Source: Argopecten irradians (lineage: Eukaryota; Mollusca; Bivalvia; Pectinida; Pectinidae). From it: a stretch of DNA of 64,000 bases. The stretch spans positions 23,667,655-23,731,654 of the forward strand of contig NC_091137.1 in assembly GCF_041381155.1 (NCBI RefSeq). The letters run 5' to 3'. Positions 1 through 11,042 of the stretch are shown here, piece after piece (the first letter of the stretch is position 1; each line of letters starts with the position of its first letter). A program made the position numbers and the translations under genes. The notes below the pieces were generated by a model, which was given only the letters and a program-made list of their open reading frames with translations, was not told where the DNA came from and searched no databases.

Positions 1-720
1 ACTATTTGGCGATAGGGCATCTATTTTCGGCTCTGGATCAAAACTCTGCTTTTCCTTCTCAGGGGTTTTCGCAATTCCAAGGGAAATACGATCAGGTGTG
101 TTAAGGTTACACTGGGGAAGTTTACCTTCTTGGGTTATTGTAACACTGACAGGAGTTTGTCGCTTTTTGGAAAGGACCCTAATTGGAGTATCCAGATTTT
201 TTGACATTCTATCAGGTGTATTCAGCTGATTCGCTTGGTCCTCAGTGTTGATGGTTTGCCTCACCACAATAACATCCTCATCACTGTTATCCAAGTACTT
301 AGCAACTAAAGGTGACAGAGATTCCAATTCCTCCTCATAATCGTCTTTGAGTTTCTTGACAGAAGATTTACCAGGCATTTTCACTACCTTAGGAACCACA
401 AATTCTGCAGACACAGTCGTTTCCTCAGCTGGTTTGATAGGGGTGATGTGGCTCAGTCTGATGTTAGAATCAAGGCATTCACTCTTCTCTTCATTTGGTA
501 TCAAGGCTTGCTTTTCTTTTAGATCAAAATCACCCTGTTTCTTAGCTTGTGTCTTTTTGATTGGTGCTTTGTTTTCTCTTCCCTTGGACAGTCTTCTGGT
601 TCCATCGCCACTCCTTCTTGCTCCTTTTGTTGGGCTGTAAGATTTGGCAATGTTGGCAAGGTTGGGTGTCTGTATGATAGCAAATGGTTTCTTTGTAGCT
701 CTGCCTAACAAGCCTTTCCT
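1..720 (-). CDS. ASPM: ASPM exon 2 (linker), runs off the window
   Basis: The acceptor is a poly-T tract plus CAG at 721-723 read on the minus strand. The phase-0 frame starts RKGLLGRATKKPF and is open for 240 codons with no stop. It is rich in Lys, Ser, Thr and Pro, with two 'NTPDR' motifs and an 'LDTPIRVLSKKRQTP' stretch. No globular domain is visible. Confidence 0.8.
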
Positions 721-3700
721 CTGAAAAAAAAAGGAAAATTATTATGTTATTGAAAAGAGAACACACTATAAAACTTTTTACATCTATAGATGTTAACATT
801 TGTCTTTGTGGGAGTCTGAGTATGCTACATGGTCCTGACTTGTACACCACACATGCAATACTGACAGATCTAATAGAATTTTATAAAGATCCCAATCATT
901 CAAATTAAGAATTTGGCTTTCTACTTATATAAGTATGTATGACACCATTAATAATGATAGTCTATTCACTGACTTGTCAATGCATTTGTTTTGGCTGAGA
1001 GAACTTTCTGTCAGCCATCATGATCATTTAATAGATTATATGTACACTTGAAACTTTTGAACAAGGAATTAAATATACAAAACAATGGTGAATTAATTCA
1101 TGTACCATGTGATACCTGATAATGTTTGTGCGGTACTAGTATCTCCACAGGTGATGGAATGTAAGTCTTTGTTATCTTCCTGCTGAAATGACTTAAGTGC
1201 TGGATATCATCTTTCAGCATCATTCCATTACCAAAATACCATGAGAAACAATAGTCCCGCAAACACATGATCAGGTATCATCATGTGGTGAATTAGTCCC
1301 AATACATGACATTAATGTCTGATATAGTACTGTAAACATGGACATTTTCCGCAGGTGGTTGATATCGCGATTTCCTTCAGTAAACTATATGTGTGGGGGT
1401 TATTTTTGCGATGTAATGACATTTGCGTAAATTATAAAAATCTTCTATTATGGCCCTTTCCAGTAGAAACTGTTCTCATATAGTGTTGTCTGGGGAGGTA
1501 TAGTCCCCGAGTCGAAGAACTGTCCCCGAAGGGCCACAATAAATTTAGTATGTCACATGATATTCATTATAATGTCATATGGGTTGCATGTTCTTTCCTG
1601 GGGGAACATACAGTTACTTTGATACTATAGACTAGTTCCAGTAGTCAGGTATAGTCTTCCGTATTCAATAAGGACATGGAACTGTTGCAAAATAGACCAT
1701 TGCTGTTATCCAATTGCATTCCTAGTAATTATCATGTGATAGTCTGACCAATTTGACCTGTCCTTTTGTACATACCTGACGTGCAGCAACCCATGAATAA
1801 TTGGACATGAGAGAGGCTATCAGTCTTTTGTTTTCTGATGGTTTGACGGGGATAGTTTAATTATCAGTCTTTTGTTCAAAAAGGTTCAAGGTATTATCCA
1901 TATATATCTGTTGTTTGTTTGCTAATGCAAAGTGTTTTCCTACGATCTGTTATTACTGTCAACATGAAATCATTGTATGTCGACGGAGATAAAAGTCTAG
2001 ATTACAAAAAATAATTGTATCATAAATCGAAACATTTACAAACCAAATTAATAAATCATTCTTTCAACGTTAAATTTGGTTCCTACCTGTCATTAATTTA
2101 GTGCTTGATAAAGAAATGCAATAAATCGGAAGGTGTTTCTAATCCGCCTTTGATTTAATTTGTCATGAAGTTTATAAAATATTGTGCTTTGGGGGGAATT
2201 TTCGCTATCTAGTGAACTTTGCATAATTATAGTAAATTTTCCACTCATGTAAGTTTCCATGTTAATAGTACCACACTGACTTATTCAAATTAAATTATGA
2301 GCATTACTTTCAATATCTTTTGGGTTTATGAAGTCAAAAGCAAACAACGAACCAACATTGACTCATTTTCATAGAAATGAATCTATGGAAACTGTCCTTC
2401 ATATACCCAGCTAGCCTGATATAATATTGCCCTGACACCAGACTTAAAATTTCTCTCCATTTATTCATTGTATGCAAATCACCTCTAATCATGACAGATT
2501 GCTATATTTGGGTAGATTGATTATTAATTTGTTGAAAAGAATAAGATAAGTGGCGCTTCTTGGTGGTCATTCTGAATAGATGACAGGGTTCAATACCAAA
2601 TGCCACAAATGGTTTCAACGAATTCCACGATCTGATATAGAAGTACACTCTAGCCGGTATCAGGTCGTTTCGGTGACAAGTCATTTTGGTAAAGCTGAAG
2701 TCGTTTCGGTACAAAGTACGGTCGTTTCGGGACACGTAGAAATGTCGTTTCGTTACTTTTATGTAGTTTCGGTAGGGTTATTTTATGACGAAATGATGTT
2801 ATTTCTACCAGAGATTTACAACAAACACATATTTATTTTACAATTATTTTGCCTGTATAAGTGATATAGATGTATACTGCCTTTGGAACAATAAGAAAAA
2901 TGTAGTTTTTTCAAGATCTGTTCATAATTTTCACTATGAATATACTTGTGTTTAAAAAGCACCCAAGTGTGTCAATTTATGATATTTATATATATATATA
3001 TATATATACATAAAATAGCAACAAAATACTAGGGCTGTCACGGGTACTAAATTTTGTCCCCGGGTACCCGAATTTTAGTACCCGACCCGTACCCGGGTAC
3101 TCGACACAGATGTCTTTGAACATGCGCAACCGGAAACCTTCCGGTCATGTGACATAGTCTTCATTTGGACGGTCTCTAGTGTTATCCGATATGACTATAG
3201 TATGACCTATTTAAGTGCACATGTCCGTCAAGTAGATTGTTCTCGTATCAAAAGACGGTCATGAGAAATAAAAATTGGAACAATGTTGCATGTGAAAATG
3301 TTGTGAAAAGATAAGGTGTCATCCTAGCTTGGTGAGTGAAAATAAAACAAATGAGTCGGATTTTGTTATACTCTTGATATAAGTTCAAGACTTGTTTACA
3401 TACAACCAGACGAATTTTCCTATTTTGACGGGTACCCGGGTACACATTTTTTGACCCGGTTACACCCTAAACCCGACCCGTAACCGGGTACTCGTAACAG
3501 CCCTAATATATACATAAAATATTCACGTAGCAACAAAAAAGCATGTTAAAATATATATGGACTAAATCCCGATCTAAGTAGAAGTACTAGGTAAGAGAAT
3601 GCAAAATGCTTAAATTTCTTGATTTCAGCGTTTTTAAAAAAGATAGACTGCAATTCATTTTTCTGATAGTCCTATTTATAACTGGAATATTTGCGACATA

Positions 3701-5122
3701 TTTATCATTATATCGCTATAGGTTTATAACAACAAGATTAAAAGGCAGTGTATTTGACACGCACATATGCAATATAAGTATGGCTTTTGCGATACGGTCG
3801 CTGTCACCGGATATAATTGACAAGCACCTGACGACAGAGGCCATGCCCCTGCCATATCATTGGCTACTAGACTTTATGTTTACGTGTCAGTCAATTATAA
3901 TTACCACCTGATTGGCGAGGCGTGTTCCTTATTGGTTACTGAATCTGTGCTCCATGCGATTATGCTTTCAATTTTATACTTAAATAATGTCATTTGAAAG
4001 CTTTATTATTTGTACTGATAATGGAAATAAAATGCAAATTTGCATGATTAAAAAACTCTGTTTATAAAGAAATTTACGAGTGTTCTGTACTAGAATTTAG
4101 AGAGGAGAATTTGGTTGCCGATTGAAATCGATTACACAGTATGTTACATTAATGCCATTCGTTGATGCAAAGAAAGTCATGAATATGTCATGAAAACACA
4201 AATAAATAAAGACATAATCAGTAAAGCCACTAAAAAGTTTGTACCAATTTTTTTATATCTATGTACCGAAAAATCTGGCGTATATACCGAAACGACCGCA
4301 AGACTTTTCGATACTCCTGTAATGACTTGTTACCGAAACGTCTAGAATTCCTCTGGCCCTACACCTGACATCTATCTGAATATGTCCTACAAGTCTGATG
4401 TCAGGGCCAGAGTATCTGAGTCTCGGGCTAATACCCTTCACAATGACTTCATAAACCTAAAATACTTTGAGAATAAGGCTTTAAGGATTTTATCTAAAAT
4501 ATGGCATTCATTACATATAATTATCTAACTGCTGCAGAAGTAAACACACCACTTTTTTCTTAGGTGCAGGTTTCTCCACGCATCCAAATACAAAAGCTTG
4601 AAGCCTGTAGGATCCATCAACTTGAAGAAGAATCATCTCTCTAAAATTACCCTCCTCTTCTGGTGACCATGTTATCGTCAACACCAAGGTGTCCTCTGCT
4701 TCCACTGTAAACTTTGTCTTGTCAATGTCGAAATGTTTTTTGAATGGAAATTTCTCCACTTTAACATCTTGTGGATATTCATGGGGATTTTTTATCAACA
4801 AACTTCGTCTTTTTGTTATTCCAGGTTTTGCTATCCCAAACCCAATTCTTGGGGGATTTGTAAAATGAGTTAATATTAGAGTTTCTACTTCATCTTCTTC
4901 ACTTTTTCTACGGGAAGCTGACCGTGTCTTCACCGTTTTCTCAACTGCAATCTCATATTTAGTACCTTTCCCCGTGTTCCCAAAATTATCAAACCATGAT
5001 TTCCTTCCACTTCGACGAGTTGGGTTGCTCGGTGTTGAAGTTGTGAAGGCGATGGTGCCGAAGTTTTCCGTTTCAGCACCTTGATGAGGAGAGAAAATAC
5101 CTGTCTGGTTGCTGATATCCAT
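1..5122 (-). CDS. ASPM: ASPM (abnormal spindle microcephaly-associated) homolog, 5' part, partial
   Basis: Spindle-pole and microtubule minus-end protein needed for spindle organisation. Two exons are visible: 4553-5122 (codons 1-190) and 1-720, which stays open to the window edge (240 codons). Residues about 81-183 form an ASH (ASPM-SPD2-Hydin) domain; the segments HFTNPPRIGFG, KNPHEYPQDVKVEKFPF and TWSPEEEGNFREM line up, from memory, with the human ASPM N-terminus, as does the lysine-rich end of the domain. The second exon encodes a basic, Ser/Thr/Pro-rich linker with repeated 'NTPDR' motifs, probably CDK-type phosphosites. The donor at 4552 and the acceptor at 721-723 are both phase 0. The calponin-homology and IQ parts would lie left of the window. 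The gene is divergent from the copper transporter at 5439. Confidence 0.85.
1094..1296. mobile_element. Palindromic MITE, family A copy 1
   Basis: Starts TTCATGTACCATGTGATACC and ends in the imperfect inverse (CAGGTATCATCATGTGGTGAA). A second copy lies at 6404-6599 with the same ends and a similar core. Non-coding, about 200 bp. Confidence 0.6.
2990..3010. repeat. (AT)n microsatellite
   Basis: About ten TA dinucleotides directly upstream of the hAT-like element. Confidence 0.8.
3030..3505. mobile_element. hAT-like non-autonomous element
   Basis: 476 bp. It begins TAGGGCTGTCACGGGTAC and ends GGGTACTCGTAACAGCCCTA, and the arms carry multiple GGGTACCCG-type motifs. Flanking 8-mers CAAAATAC and ATATATAC match at 5 of 8 positions, possibly a decayed 8-bp target duplication as expected for hAT. 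Nested in the element at 2664-4342. Confidence 0.65.
4553..5122 (-). CDS. ASPM: ASPM exon 1 (ASH domain)
   Basis: Start ATG at 5120-5122; 570 nt, exactly 190 codons. The frame stays open past the donor for 13 more codons, but homology stops at the KPAPKKK end. Two phase-0 donors are possible, at 4552 (GTGGTG) or 4549 (GTGTGT), differing by one codon. Confidence 0.85.
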
Positions 5123-5438
5123 CGTGTAAACGATGGAAACTGTTTCAGCCTATCTTTCTTTCAATGATGGTCACTCCATCATCGATGGAAAAATGTAAAC
5201 ATCGATGACCATCTTCCTTTGAATCCAAATTTCGAGCCGTTCCACGATCGACCAATCAAATTACGTTTTACAAAATTTAATTTACCGGAAGTCAGAAAGT
5301 TCTCGTTCTATATTTAGATGTCACATGACAATAAAATGGTTGACAGGAAATCTACAAGATTTTAAGAACTATTGTTAACACTTCATAACTAGTTTTATAA
5401 TTGTTTCACAGATATCAGCCGTGAAACTTCGCCTAGGG
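5123..5438. promoter_or_regulatory. Bidirectional ASPM / SLC31 promoter region
   Basis: Only about 316 bp separate the two start regions. A CCAAT box (5252-5256, ATTGG in ASPM's orientation) and a TTTGAA motif (5218-5223) are about 33 bp apart centre to centre. This resembles the CCAAT/CHR layout of mitotic gene promoters. The motifs are visible; their function is inferred. Confidence 0.4.
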
Positions 5439-5461
5439 ATGAATCTTTTTGCATTGGAATG
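5439..5461 (+). promoter_or_regulatory. Upstream ORF overlapping the SLC31 start codon
   Basis: ATG at 5439-5441 opens a seven-codon frame (MNLFALE). After splicing of 5461 to 6981, its TGA overlaps the main ATG as ATGA. The main ATG ends exactly at the exon edge, followed by donor GTAAGT. Whether the mRNA includes 5439 depends on the transcription start; an acceptor-like site at 5409-5410 suggests the exon could begin at 5411. Confidence 0.5.
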
Positions 5462-8326
5462 GTAAGTATTTTAAATACACCGGTTTCGTGTAATGAAAAT
5501 CATCTTGGTTTTTCATACCATATGCCAGACTGACAGACTTCCACATTTCTGTTTTCTCTTCGTTCCAGCAAAATTATTTTTGAGAAAATCAATGTCAAAA
5601 TTCTGTTTTAATCAATTTTTCTTTACATATAGTGTATACTCTATGTTTTTTGGAGCACAATAATAGAATGACATGCATGTACTATGAGTTAGGATGAAAT
5701 GGAGCCTGTCTCTGACTACTGACACAGCAGTGTCTACACTCTACAGACAGACAGTCTGTCTGCCCGTCTGACTCTTGCTGGTAATAGGATTTTAAAACTT
5801 ACCAAACTGAAAAAAATCCTTGGCTTTTTGGATCTACTCCAAGGGCTCCATGCCTAGAGTAGAGCATCCTCGATACTCCAGGGGTTCCGCTCACTTACAA
5901 CCACTACACCCATGGTTAGCCTGGACTTTCTCATAGTAAAATTGGAGGCAACAGAGCAGAACTGGTAATTCAGTCTTTTGATGTGCATTAAAAGAGCCGT
6001 GTAACGGTACACTGTGATTGGCTGTGTGGCTTTGATGTTGGGTGTCGCTCTCTCTGTAGCCTTAAAAGGAAATCTTTGCAGGCCTGAGATTGGTTCAGCT
6101 GTTTTCCGCTGAGCTGCCTCTAATTTTACTGCGAGATAGTCCAGGGGTTTAGAGATTGTACCAGTAAGTGATCGGAACCCCTAGAGTATCAAGGATGAGA
6201 GAAGAGATGTCTATAAAGTTCTATTTCACAGGATTTTTATCAGTTATTATTTAACATCACTTTCAATAGATCTTTATGTTTATTATTAAATTGCTTTTAA
6301 ATGTTTAGTCAAATACTCAAAAATGCAGTCTTCTCTTGAAATTTCTTTTTGATTTACCAAATTACTTCACAAAATCAGTCAAGAAAACCTATTTAAAAAG
6401 GAACTATTCATGTACCATATGATACCACATTACATTTGTATGTTACTAGTATCCCCAGTGATGACTGAACGTAATGCTTTGTAATCTTCACACTGAGATG
6501 ATGTTAGCGTGGGGTGTCATCTTTTAATGCCATTCCATCGCCAATAGAAACAATATTCCTGCACAAATTTTAACAGGTATCACATAGTATATGAATGAGT
6601 CACATTCCATTGCAATTGAGTAAAAAAACCATGGGATAAACATTAATTGAATTCAGCAATACAAATAGAGGCACAGTACAAGTACAAGTTTATGGTATAT
6701 GCTTAAATGTGATTACTACCAGGTAATTGTTTATTTCAACAGATGCTATATACATTCATGTATAGAATGACTGGGTATTTGACATACATTCTGTAGAACC
6801 TTTTATTGTAACAAACAATTGGCTTACTTTGTGTAATAATTTTATGAAAGGCTAGTCCAAAATTTGTTCTATTAAGGGTCCCCTTATTTTTTTTCAAATT
6901 TTTAAGCAATATTGGCGCTTGTTGAGTCAAATACAGTATATGCATGATTTTAGTAAGCGAACTGTTACTCTTTCTTTCAGAAGGACCATTTCAATTTTGA
7001 TGTTCCTCTGAAAAACTTCTTTTTCAAGGACTTAAATGTTGAAACTACAGGTGGTAAGTTTCATTTTACCTACCCCCATATTAGGCATTTATTTGTTTAT
7101 AAAAAACAATGAAATATTGATTGTTCACAATATAATAATAAATTTTGAAGGCATTTAACAGATTGAAAATTCTATCTTTTTGAATGCCGTTTTTTCAATA
7201 GGTAATTTTGTTGAATCAAAATAACACAGTAATGCACACATACCATACTTGAGTTGTATTTTATTTAAAGTAATTTATTATATGTATATACAAGAGTTGT
7301 TTCCCTTCATCTAATAAAATAGCATTATATTTTAGGTTTGGTTGGGACATGCCTTGTGGTAGGAGCCATGACCTTCCTTTTGGAAGGGGCTAAGATGCTG
7401 ATGCTGTACTGGTCAGCTCGCATCAAACAGAACCCTTTGACCTATGGACTTACTGATTTTGAAGATGACAATGATCGTGATGATCTGACAGCCTCTTTGA
7501 TGATTCCTGCAAGTTTAGAGCAAATCAGATCAAGAAGGTATTTTCAGCTTTTTTTATCTCAATAAATCTGAATTTTCTTACATCGTTAATGATTGATGTC
7601 ATGTTTTAGTTGCATTTCTGATTTAAACATTAATTCTATTTCAATAAAGCTAAAATTCTTGATGCTTATATTTTTTGTGTAGATACAATAATTTCTACAT
7701 CTAAAAAATCCTTCTAATGTTATTTGATCATAAGTTCTCTGAAAACAATGTAATCTAAAATCAGACTTTAACAGTTATGGAGTCCACAGTGTTGATAACT
7801 ATATCTACGCGCTTATTTAAATACTTTGATCATAGAGCTTGAATTATTGTAATCTTTCAGGGTTCACCTCTAGTTCAGGGTAATGTTTTTATAATGCTAA
7901 TTATGTCCCTTTATGATTGTCTCCCTTGATAATAACCTCCCTCGAAATTTATCTCGCTTACAGGGTTAAGTACCACTGCCTAGGTCTGCTGACACACATC
8001 ATTAACCTCCTCATGGGATACATCATCATGCTGGCTGTAATGACGTATAATGTATGGATCACCATTGGGGTCATTGCTGGTATGTATGACCTTGTTATTC
8101 ATACATGTGACTTCTATTCACCAATCAAATCATCTGTTAGTAAATGAGATGCAGATTCAATTAACATTGATCTTTTCCATTTGTTTTAGGATCAGGAATA
8201 GGTTTCTATATATTCGGTGCCTTAGGAAGCAACATGCAGGCAAAGTATGCAGGACTGACTCCGTCGTTAGAAGAACCATCTAACTTCCAGATAAATCTAG
8301 CGGTGCCTGAGGAACAGCATATCTAA
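5439..8326 (+). CDS. SLC31/CTR family copper transporter, CTR2-like
   Basis: Trimeric membrane copper(I) transporter. Coding exons: 5459-5461, 6981-7053, 7336-7537, 7964-8079, 8190-8326; 531 nt, 176 residues, phases consistent. The mature start is the ATG at 5459-5461, the last codon of exon 1; 5439 marks an upstream ORF. TM1 is about residues 27-45; the cytosolic loop is acidic (FEDDNDRDD). TM2 holds the diagnostic MxxxM (M115, M119) in YIIMLAVMTYN; TM3 has glycine-packing motifs (GVIAGSGIG). The short N-terminus (MKDHFNFD) lacks Met-rich clusters, and the C-terminus lacks the HCH end of CTR1, so it is closer to CTR2. Head-to-head with ASPM. CTR1 versus CTR2 orthology is not settled. Confidence 0.85.
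5862..6212. mobile_element. MITE with ~90-bp imperfect terminal inverted repeats, family B
   Basis: The left arm ATCCTCGATACTCCAGGGG is mirrored on the right (inverse ATCCTTGATACTCTAGGGG), and similarity continues inward through a shared AGTAAAATTGGAGGCA-type block. Non-coding, about 350 bp, in SLC31 intron 1. Confidence 0.7.
6404..6599. mobile_element. Palindromic MITE, family A copy 2
   Basis: Ends CTATTCATGTACCATATGATACC and GGTATCACATAGTATATGAAT are near-inverses of each other and match the copy at 1094. It lies in intron 1 of the SLC31 gene. Confidence 0.6.
6981..7053 (+). CDS. SLC31 exon 2 (ectodomain)
   Basis: Acceptor TTTCTTTCAG and donor GTAAGT at 7054. Encodes KDHFNFDVPLKNFFFKDLNV and leads into TM1. 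A weaker donor at 7051 would drop one glycine. Confidence 0.8.
7336..7537 (+). CDS. SLC31 exon 3 (TM1 and cytosolic loop)
   Basis: GLVGTCLVVGAMTFLLEGAK is TM1 with the family's 'xxEGxK' exit. The loop then runs to QIRSRR. Donor GTATTT. Confidence 0.85.
7964..8079 (+). CDS. SLC31 exon 4 (TM2 with MxxxM)
   Basis: Encodes VKYHCLGLLTHIINLLMGY then IIMLAVMTYNVWITIGVIAG, the family's most conserved segment. Phase 2 in, phase 1 out. Confidence 0.88.
8190..8326 (+). CDS. SLC31 exon 5 (TM3 and C-terminus, stop)
   Basis: GSGIGFYIFGALG (TM3), then a polar tail ending PEEQHI and TAA at 8324-8326. Confidence 0.85.
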
Positions 8327-9503
8327 CTTACATAACACGGGAGTACAGTACATAATATAAATAGAAAGAAGTCTACCCTAAATTCATGAATGGATGGAAA
8401 TGTACATAGAAAAGCACATCAAAAAATTCTTTAGTGATGGAATTTAGCAGCAACCATTGTTATATTAAAATTCAATTATTTTGTAATCAAAATTAAATTA
8501 ATAGGTGACCTTGAAAACATCATGCTGTGTAATGGCTTAAATTGAGAAATGTTCATTTGTTTGTTTTAGTGCTATGCCTTATATTTTGGGTAAATTCAAA
8601 GTAAGAGAGACATTACATGACAATTTGTTTTGTAAATAGATTACAGCATCATATTCTTTTATTGTTTTGCACTCATTATCTCCATTAAACATACTTTTCA
8701 TTCCAACATAAAGAGAAATATTCTATTTTATATAGAATTATTAAAATCAAACACCAGAATTAGTTTCAGAATGATAATTAAATCTAGTCTTATTGTAATC
8801 AAAATGTATAACATATGTATACCTTTGTTGCCTATATATTCTGCCAATATTATAGTACACAGTAAAATGTGCATCAGGCTCATGGCAGTAATATCACATA
8901 CATGTTATGTGTATGGATGTGTAAACTTGCAGAATGGTTGAGTTTTTCAGGAAAGTATTGCCAGAGTTTTCTGAATGGCAGTTTTTGATTGTTACATCAT
9001 CATTTTGTGTGAGAACATCACACAGTTACCTCAGAAAATGATGAATCACAACTTATGTATAATCAACATCTGCTAACTAAAACAGATACCAGCAATACTA
9101 ACTATGGAGATGAGAGGTACATGTTTTCATTGAAATTTGTTGTATATAACTTTAAAAGTGAAATTTTTATTGTCTTCCTTTAGTTTTACCATTTTTCATC
9201 TGTGCTAATCTAGTGCAAGCACATCGTGCTCGTATATAATAATTATAATGTCATCAATATTTCTTGTCTGTTAAAAGTAGAAGAGTGTTCATTTTCAACA
9301 TTGACCGCCCCAGGACACGAGGTTTAGTTTATCACACATATTGTTTGTACATCAGACAAAAGACATTGTAGATTGAGTTAAGAAATACATAAAAATGTTT
9401 GTTTTTTAGTCAGAGGGTTAGGTCAATAACATTGCTGAATAGTCATCAATCACAAAAATGTGGTAAATATACTGGTTTTCTAAAGTTGAAATGGACAAAA
9501 GTA

Positions 9504-9513
9504 AATAAATAAA
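9504..9513 (+). terminator. Possible poly(A) signals of SLC31
   Basis: Two overlapping AATAAA hexamers about 1.2 kb past the stop codon. A nearer variant signal may be used instead; cannot be decided from sequence. Confidence 0.25.
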
Positions 9514-9905
9514 ACAAACACAAAATAAAACAGAAAATATCATATGAAATATTTAAAGGTTGTTGTTTTAACATTATATTTATACATTCAATTTTGATGC
9601 TTGATGAAAATGATAATTTTTGTTATTTTTATTTTTGCTTCACTTTTGTTTTTAATGCATTGTAATTAATAATTGTTATTTTATGTAATGATTGCTCTCA
9701 AAAATTGCAATGATCACTTGTTTTAAACTTTTCCACTTTACAATTTTCACAATTTAAAATGATTAATTTTATCTAAGTTACCTTTTAAAATCACATGAGA
9801 TTATTTTAACATACATTCAAACCTTATGTTAAAGTATACTTCTATCCAACACTAGTCTATTACAAGCCAATTTTTCAGATTCACTATTGTGCAATATTCT
9901 GTGTT

Positions 9906-10071
9906 TGCATATTACAGAGTCATCTGCTCTTGCAGGTAGGTATTGATTGTGATGTCATGTGTGTTGCGGAAAAAAACCCCCGAGAAAACAATGTGAATTG
10001 TGACGCACAAAATAATGACGTCACAATGGATATGATATCTACTCGCAAGGGAGCTAACTCTGTAATATGCA
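9906..10071. mobile_element. MITE family C, copy 1
   Basis: Inverted ends TGCATATTACAGAG / CTCTGTAATATGCA, then GCAGGTAGGTAT on one side and its counterpart on the other. The core has facing TGATGTCA and TGACGTCA. Two other copies occur at 21451 and 49346. Confidence 0.75.
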
Positions 10072-10200
10072 TGGACAGAAGACATTATTATTAGGTTCTG
10101 TATAAAGGACACCTGTATATAAAGGACCCCTCTGAATGAATGGCTGATAGTGTAAAACATCTTTTATACTTTGAGGGCTGAAATCATATGAATTCTTTTC

Positions 10201-10570
10201 CTTAAAGATGCTCCACCGCTGACAAATGGTATTTTTTCTCTATCAAAAACAGGAGCAGCCGAATAAGCATTTTTCTTCATTTATAAATGTTACTTTACAC
10301 TATTACCCATTATAACCATTGGCTTCTAATTAAGTAAATACTTCTAATTAAGTTTTAGCTTCTAATTTTCCTTTAAGATGAAAATATTTAAAAATAATTA
10401 ATTGCGTCCTGAACAAATTCCGTGGTACTGTGGTATATGGAATGAAGTACTGATTGTGCATGCACCAAAAGCAAAATTAATTATCTTATTTTTTTGTGTT
10501 AATTAGACAGCAATTATTGTTCAAATGATGAGTATCGTTCATGTCCTGTCGGTGTTAGAGCATCTTAAAG
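10201..10570. mobile_element. MITE family D, copy 1
   Basis: Begins CTTAAAGATGCTCCACCGC and ends in the inverse (GAGCATCTTAAAG). A second copy lies in opposite orientation at 31500-31853 and shares internal blocks, including the 'AAATGGTATTTTT' stretch. Confidence 0.75.
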
Positions 10571-10662
10571 AGAGTTGAGACTGTAGCTTCTGGATGATCA
10601 AGAATATTTAAGGAAACATTATTATACATTTGTGATATTCAACAAGTGTGCACTGTAATTTT

Positions 10663-11042
10663 CATCATTGTTTGCTGTTATATTCACCAGTCTGGTGTAA
10701 TATTCACCTGTCTGGTGTAATATTCATCATTGTTTGCTGTTATATTCACCTGTCTGGTGTAATATTCATCATTGTTTGCTGTTATATTCACCAGTCTGGT
10801 GTAATATTCATCATTGTTTGCTGTTATATTCACCAGTCTGGTGTAATATTCATCATTGTTTGCTGTTATATTCACCTGTCTGGTGTAATATTCATCATTG
10901 TTTGCTGTTATATTCACCTGTCTGGTGTAATATTCACCTGTCTGGTGTAATATTCATCATTGTTTGCTGTTATATTCACCTGTCTGGTGTAATATTCATC
11001 ATTGTTTGCTGTAGTATTCACCTGTCTGGTGTAATATTCATC
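10663..11042. repeat. 42-bp minisatellite, about 8 units
   Basis: Unit is a 20-bp block TATTCACCTGTCTGGTGTAA plus a 22-bp block TATTCATCATTG...TGCTGTTA. The 20-bp block is sometimes doubled. Because 42 is a multiple of three, long reading frames stay open on both strands, but they are repeat artefacts. Confidence 0.9.

Larger units (their letters stand above)
2664..4342. mobile_element. Candidate composite DNA element with repeated GTCGTTTCGGTA motifs at both ends
   Basis: The left arm (2664-2780) has TCGTTTCGGTGACAAGTCAT followed by several more GTCGTTTCGG copies. The right arm (4255-4342) is the inverse, with ACGTTTCGGTAACAAGTCAT and again GGTCGTTTCGGTA. The subterminal motifs are directly repeated within each arm. 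No transposase is recognised between them. Family unknown. Confidence 0.45.
721..4552 (-). other. ASPM intron 1, filled with DNA-element remnants
   Basis: No exon is recognised. It holds a palindromic MITE (1094-1296), a TTTCGCG-type fragment around 1340-1430, an (AT)n run at 2990-3009, and a candidate composite element at 2664-4342 with a hAT-like MITE nested inside. A 101-codon frame at 3606-3911 lies inside the composite element and matches nothing I know. Confidence 0.6.

Noticed and set aside
3606-3911. 101-codon hydrophobic frame
   Set aside because: Lies inside a candidate transposon in the ASPM intron, matches no family, AT-driven composition.
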